A DNA stretch of 7,720 bases from Flavobacteriales bacterium UBA6772 (lineage in GTDB: Bacteria > Bacteroidota > Bacteroidia > Flavobacteriales > UBA7430), in contig DKGK01000020.1 of NCBI GenBank assembly GCA_002453265.1, positions 1 to 7,720 on the forward strand, in the 5' to 3' direction. This document shows positions 4,730 through 7,720 of this stretch, piece after piece. Positions within the stretch are counted from its first letter, which is position 1, and every line of letters begins with the position of its first letter. A program made the translations under genes and the position numbers. The notes below the pieces were generated by a model, which did no database searches, was not told the DNA's origin, and worked only from the letters and a program-made list of their open reading frames with translations.

Positions 4730-7525
4730 ATGAAAGATTTCGACCAGTTAGACTCCAAAGAACATATCCTTATAAAAGGGGCTAGACTACACAATTTAAA
4801 AAATATTGATGTGGCTATTCCACGTAATAAATTTGTGGTTATTACAGGGCTTTCTGGTTCAGGGAAATCGACCTTGGCATTCGATACACTATATGCTGAA
4901 GGACAAAGACGCTACGTAGAAAGCTTATCGTCTTACGCTCGTCAGTTTTTAGGTAGACTTAATAAACCAGAAGTAGACAGCATAAAAGGTATTTCTCCTG
5001 CAATTGCTATAGAACAAAAGGTGAATTCTAAAAACCCTCGTTCTACCGTTGGTACAAGTACTGAGATTTACGATTATATAAAATTACTTTTTGCTAGAAT
5101 AGGAAAGACTATTTCTCCCGTTTCGGGGAAAGAAGTAAAAAAACACAGTGTACAAAACGTTGTAGATTTTATACTTTGTAAAGAAGAAGGAACTAAGTTT
5201 TATGTACTTGCTCCTGCTCATTTAGGAGACAGAGACTATAAATTATATCTAGACATGTTACTTCAACAAGGGTATCATCGTATAATACACAAAGGAATTG
5301 TTTTAAGAATTGAAGACCTTTTAGAAAAAAAGACCAAACTTAAAGAACCTTATTACCTACTTATAGATCGCCTAAGTTTAAAGAAAGAAGATGGTTTTAT
5401 AGAACGATTAGCCGATTCCATTCAAACCGGGTTTCACGAAGGAAAAGGCGATTGTATAATTGAATTTATAGATACAGAAGAAAAAACAACTTTCAGCAAT
5501 CGTTTTGAAGCTGATGGAATAATTTTCGAAGAACCAAGTATACACTTATTTACCTTTAATAACCCTTTTGGAGCTTGTAAAACCTGCGAAGGAAACGGTG
5601 CTGTAGTCGGAATAGACGAGGAATTAGTAATTCCAAATACAGGATTATCTATTTTCGAAGATGCTTTAGCTTGTTGGAGAGGAGATACACTTTGCAAATA
5701 CAAAGACGACTTAGTTTTAAATGCCGAAAAGTGGGACATTCCAATTCACAAACCTTACTTTGAACTTTCTAAGGAACAGAAAGGTTTTATTTGGAATGGA
5801 AGTAAGGAGTTTAAATTTAAAGGGATACACAAGTTTTTTGAGGGCTTAGAAAAGAAAAATTATAAAATTCAAAACCGTGTTTTACTTTCTCGTTATAGAG
5901 GAAAAACACTTTGCCATACTTGCGATGGGAAAAGATTACGTGCCGAAGCAAATTATGTAAAAGTAGGTTCATATTCTATTTTAGAAATTGTAGATATGCC
6001 AATTGACGAATTGTCGGAGGTATTTAATACGATAAAATTGAACAAAACCGATCAGGAAATAGCGGGTAGATTATTAATTGAAATTCAAAATCGAATTCAA
6101 TTTTTAATGGATGTTGGCTTGAGTTATCTAAGTGTAAATAGAAGGTCTGCTACATTATCTGGTGGCGAATCTCAGCGAATTAATCTTGCAACTTCACTCG
6201 GAAGTAGTCTTGTAGGCTCTATGTATATTTTAGATGAACCTAGTATAGGGTTACATTCTAGAGACACACAAAGACTCATAAAGATTTTAAAATCGCTTAG
6301 AGATGTTGGGAATACCGTAATTGTCGTAGAACACGATGAGGACATTATGAAAGCTGCAGATTTGGTTATTGATATTGGCCCTAAAGCTGGAATGCATGGG
6401 GGAGAACTAATGTTCCACGGAACACATAGCCAGCTAAAAGTCGAAAAAGAAAGTCTAACAGCGCAGTATTTAAACGGCGATTTAAAAATTGAAATTCCTA
6501 AAAAACGTAATTGGACAGATTCGCTAACGATTAATGGAGCCAGACAACACAACCTTAAAAACATAACTGTAGAGATTCCTCTAAACGTACTTACCGTCGT
6601 AAGTGGAATTAGTGGTTCTGGAAAGAGTACTTTAATAAAGAGTATTTTTTATCCGGCTTTAGTAAAAGTTTTAGGTGGTTACGGACCAAAAGCTGGGCAA
6701 TTTGACAGCCTTACAGGTTCGGTGAAAAATATTTCAGGAGTAGAATTTGTCGATCAAAATCCTATTGGTAAATCGTCTCGTTCTAACCCAGTTACGTATA
6801 TAAAAGCATTCGACGAGATTCGAAATTTATATGCCGCACAAAAACTATCTACTAGTAGAGGTTATAAAGCAAAGCATTTTTCGTTTAACACTAATGGCGG
6901 TAGATGCGAGCATTGTTCTGGTGAAGGTGAGGTTACTATAGAAATGCAGTTTATGGCCGATGTTTATCTAGAATGTGAACATTGTAAAGGAAATCGTTTT
7001 AAAGACGAAGTTCTAGAAGTTCGATTTAATAAAAAGAACATTTCGGATATACTTGGCTCAACAATAGACGAAGCAATTGCCTTTTTTACAGCGAATGACC
7101 AAGCAAAAATTACTAGGAAACTTCAACCCTTACAAGATGTAGGTTTGGGCTACATCCATTTAGGACAGTCTTCCTCGACCTTATCTGGTGGTGAAGCACA
7201 AAGGGTGAAACTTGCTTCTTTCTTAGGGAAAGGAAAAGGTAGTGGACATCAATTCTTTATCTTCGATGAACCTACAACAGGATTACACTTTCACGATATT
7301 AAAAAGCTCTTAGAGTCGTTTAATGCTCTAATAGAAAATGGGCATACAATTTTGGTTATCGAGCATAATCCGGATATTATTAAATGTGCCGATTGGCTTA
7401 TTGACCTAGGTAAAGAAGGTGGGAAAAATGGTGGAGAGTTAATTTTTACTGGACTTCCAGAAGATATTATTAATTGTAAAGAGAGCTCTACTGGGGAGTT
7501 TTTGAAGGAGAAATTTGCTAATTAG
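4730..7525 (+). CDS. uvrA: Excinuclease ABC subunit A (UvrA)
   Basis: UvrA is the damage-sensing ATPase of nucleotide excision repair. As a dimer it finds bulky lesions, loads UvrB and then leaves, allowing UvrC to cut. The 931-residue protein is full length and carries both ABC modules. Module I has Walker A GLSGSGKS (40-47), the UvrB-interaction and insertion domains after it, Cys pairs at 283/286 and 395/398, signature LSGGESQR (476-483) and Walker B ILDEPS (Asp502, Glu503). Module II has Walker A GISGSGKS (626-633), a zinc finger with Cys726, 729, 749 and 752, signature LSGGEAQR (818-825) and Walker B FIFDEPT (Asp846, Glu847). The frame opens upstream at a TTG (4700), but the ATG at 4730 fits the family N-terminus ([16 protein letters not shown]) and the TTG sits inside the promoter. 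It is divergent from the sigma-factor gene. No terminator hairpin is obvious after the stop codon. Many Bacteroidota carry a second UvrA, so paralogue assignment is open. Confidence 0.98.
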   Translation: MKDFDQLDSKEHILIKGARLHNLKNIDVAIPRNKFVVITGLSGSGKSTLAFDTLYAEGQRRYVESLSSYARQFLGRLNKPEVDSIKGISPAIAIEQKVNSKNPRSTVGTSTEIYDYIKLLFARIGKTISPVSGKEVKKHSVQNVVDFILCKEEGTKFYVLAPAHLGDRDYKLYLDMLLQQGYHRIIHKGIVLRIEDLLEKKTKLKEPYYLLIDRLSLKKEDGFIERLADSIQTGFHEGKGDCIIEFIDTEEKTTFSNRFEADGIIFEEPSIHLFTFNNPFGACKTCEGNGAVVGIDEELVIPNTGLSIFEDALACWRGDTLCKYKDDLVLNAEKWDIPIHKPYFELSKEQKGFIWNGSKEFKFKGIHKFFEGLEKKNYKIQNRVLLSRYRGKTLCHTCDGKRLRAEANYVKVGSYSILEIVDMPIDELSEVFNTIKLNKTDQEIAGRLLIEIQNRIQFLMDVGLSYLSVNRRSATLSGGESQRINLATSLGSSLVGSMYILDEPSIGLHSRDTQRLIKILKSLRDVGNTVIVVEHDEDIMKAADLVIDIGPKAGMHGGELMFHGTHSQLKVEKESLTAQYLNGDLKIEIPKKRNWTDSLTINGARQHNLKNITVEIPLNVLTVVSGISGSGKSTLIKSIFYPALVKVLGGYGPKAGQFDSLTGSVKNISGVEFVDQNPIGKSSRSNPVTYIKAFDEIRNLYAAQKLSTSRGYKAKHFSFNTNGGRCEHCSGEGEVTIEMQFMADVYLECEHCKGNRFKDEVLEVRFNKKNISDILGSTIDEAIAFFTANDQAKITRKLQPLQDVGLGYIHLGQSSSTLSGGEAQRVKLASFLGKGKGSGHQFFIFDEPTTGLHFHDIKKLLESFNALIENGHTILVIEHNPDIIKCADWLIDLGKEGGKNGGELIFTGLPEDIINCKESSTGEFLKEKFAN

Positions 7526-7720
7526 TTTACATGCTTATCCGCTACGATGCACGACAATAAATAGTTTTGGTTTCTTTTTTTCTTAATTTAAATAGAGGAG
7601 GTTGGGAATAAAATAAAATAAAAATAGGGAGTAGGTAATGACTTTTTGGCTCAATTACTATTTTAACTTTTTTTTAATCTCAAAAGTATTTAAAAACCTA
7701 ATCATTGTAGTTCTTTTCCT
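7526..7720. other. AT-rich intergenic end of window, no confirmed gene
   Basis: These 195 bases hold no RNA gene, no clear terminator for uvrA and no recognisable coding region. An AGGAGG stretch (about 7596-7601) is not followed by a usable start codon. A TTTG (7566-7569) with TAAATAGA 19 bases on is a weak promoter-like pair. An ATG at 7638 opens a frame that runs out of the window after 27 mostly hydrophobic codons (Phe, Leu, Ile, Val and Asn rich). It could be the start of a membrane protein or chance in AT-rich DNA. Confidence 0.4.

Noticed and set aside
5434..5739. 101-codon open frame on the - strand
   Set aside because: It is antisense to conserved UvrA sequence that includes the first Cys pair.
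6172..6564. 130-codon open frame on the - strand
   Set aside because: It is antisense to UvrA across the module I signature and Walker B region and has no independent support.
7531..7560. Nine-codon ATG frame just after uvrA
   Set aside because: It is too short, with no ribosome binding site or conservation argument.
1..7720. Mobile elements, CRISPR arrays, tRNA genes and attachment sites
   Set aside because: I found no transposase or integrase motifs, no regularly spaced repeats, no cloverleaf-like sequence and no terminal repeats.

Overview
The window is AT-rich chromosomal DNA and looks like a Bacteroidota genome, most likely a member of the Flavobacteriaceae. The signs are the DUF3575-like outer-membrane protein, a RecA without a long acidic tail, a TPR lipoprotein with a leu-phe-ser-cys lipobox, start codons without Shine-Dalgarno sequences, and several matches to the Bacteroidota -7 promoter element TAnnTTTG. 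The family-level placement is inferred from protein style and gene content. Nothing here looks mobile, phage-derived or CRISPR-like.

Layout: (1) At the left edge is the 3' end of rplT (ribosomal protein L20), closed by a UUCG-loop terminator. (2) A single gene for a small exported beta-barrel protein follows on the + strand. It converges with the next block across a strong bidirectional terminator. (3) From about 1069 to 4541 everything is on the - strand. In transcription order this is an ECF-type sigma factor, a 74-residue unknown protein starting directly after the sigma stop codon, a terminator, a PrxQ/BCP peroxiredoxin, recA, a second terminator, and a TPR lipoprotein. (4) uvrA is transcribed divergently from the sigma gene across a 188-base gap. 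The last 195 bases, after uvrA, carry no gene I can defend.

Functionally, recA (recombination and repair), uvrA (nucleotide excision repair) and the thiol peroxidase form a small neighbourhood of DNA and oxidative damage genes around one sigma factor. The sigma factor has no recognisable membrane anti-sigma next to it. It is followed only by the small unknown protein, and it shares its upstream region with uvrA. Co-regulation is possible but is inference.

Most of the window is ordinary housekeeping sequence. The points worth a second look are the small protein coupled to the sigma factor, the back-to-back -7 elements between sigma and uvrA, the helically phased TGACA repeats before recA, and the terminator placed only 11 bases before the TPR lipoprotein start codon. 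I see no strong evidence for an undescribed multi-gene system.
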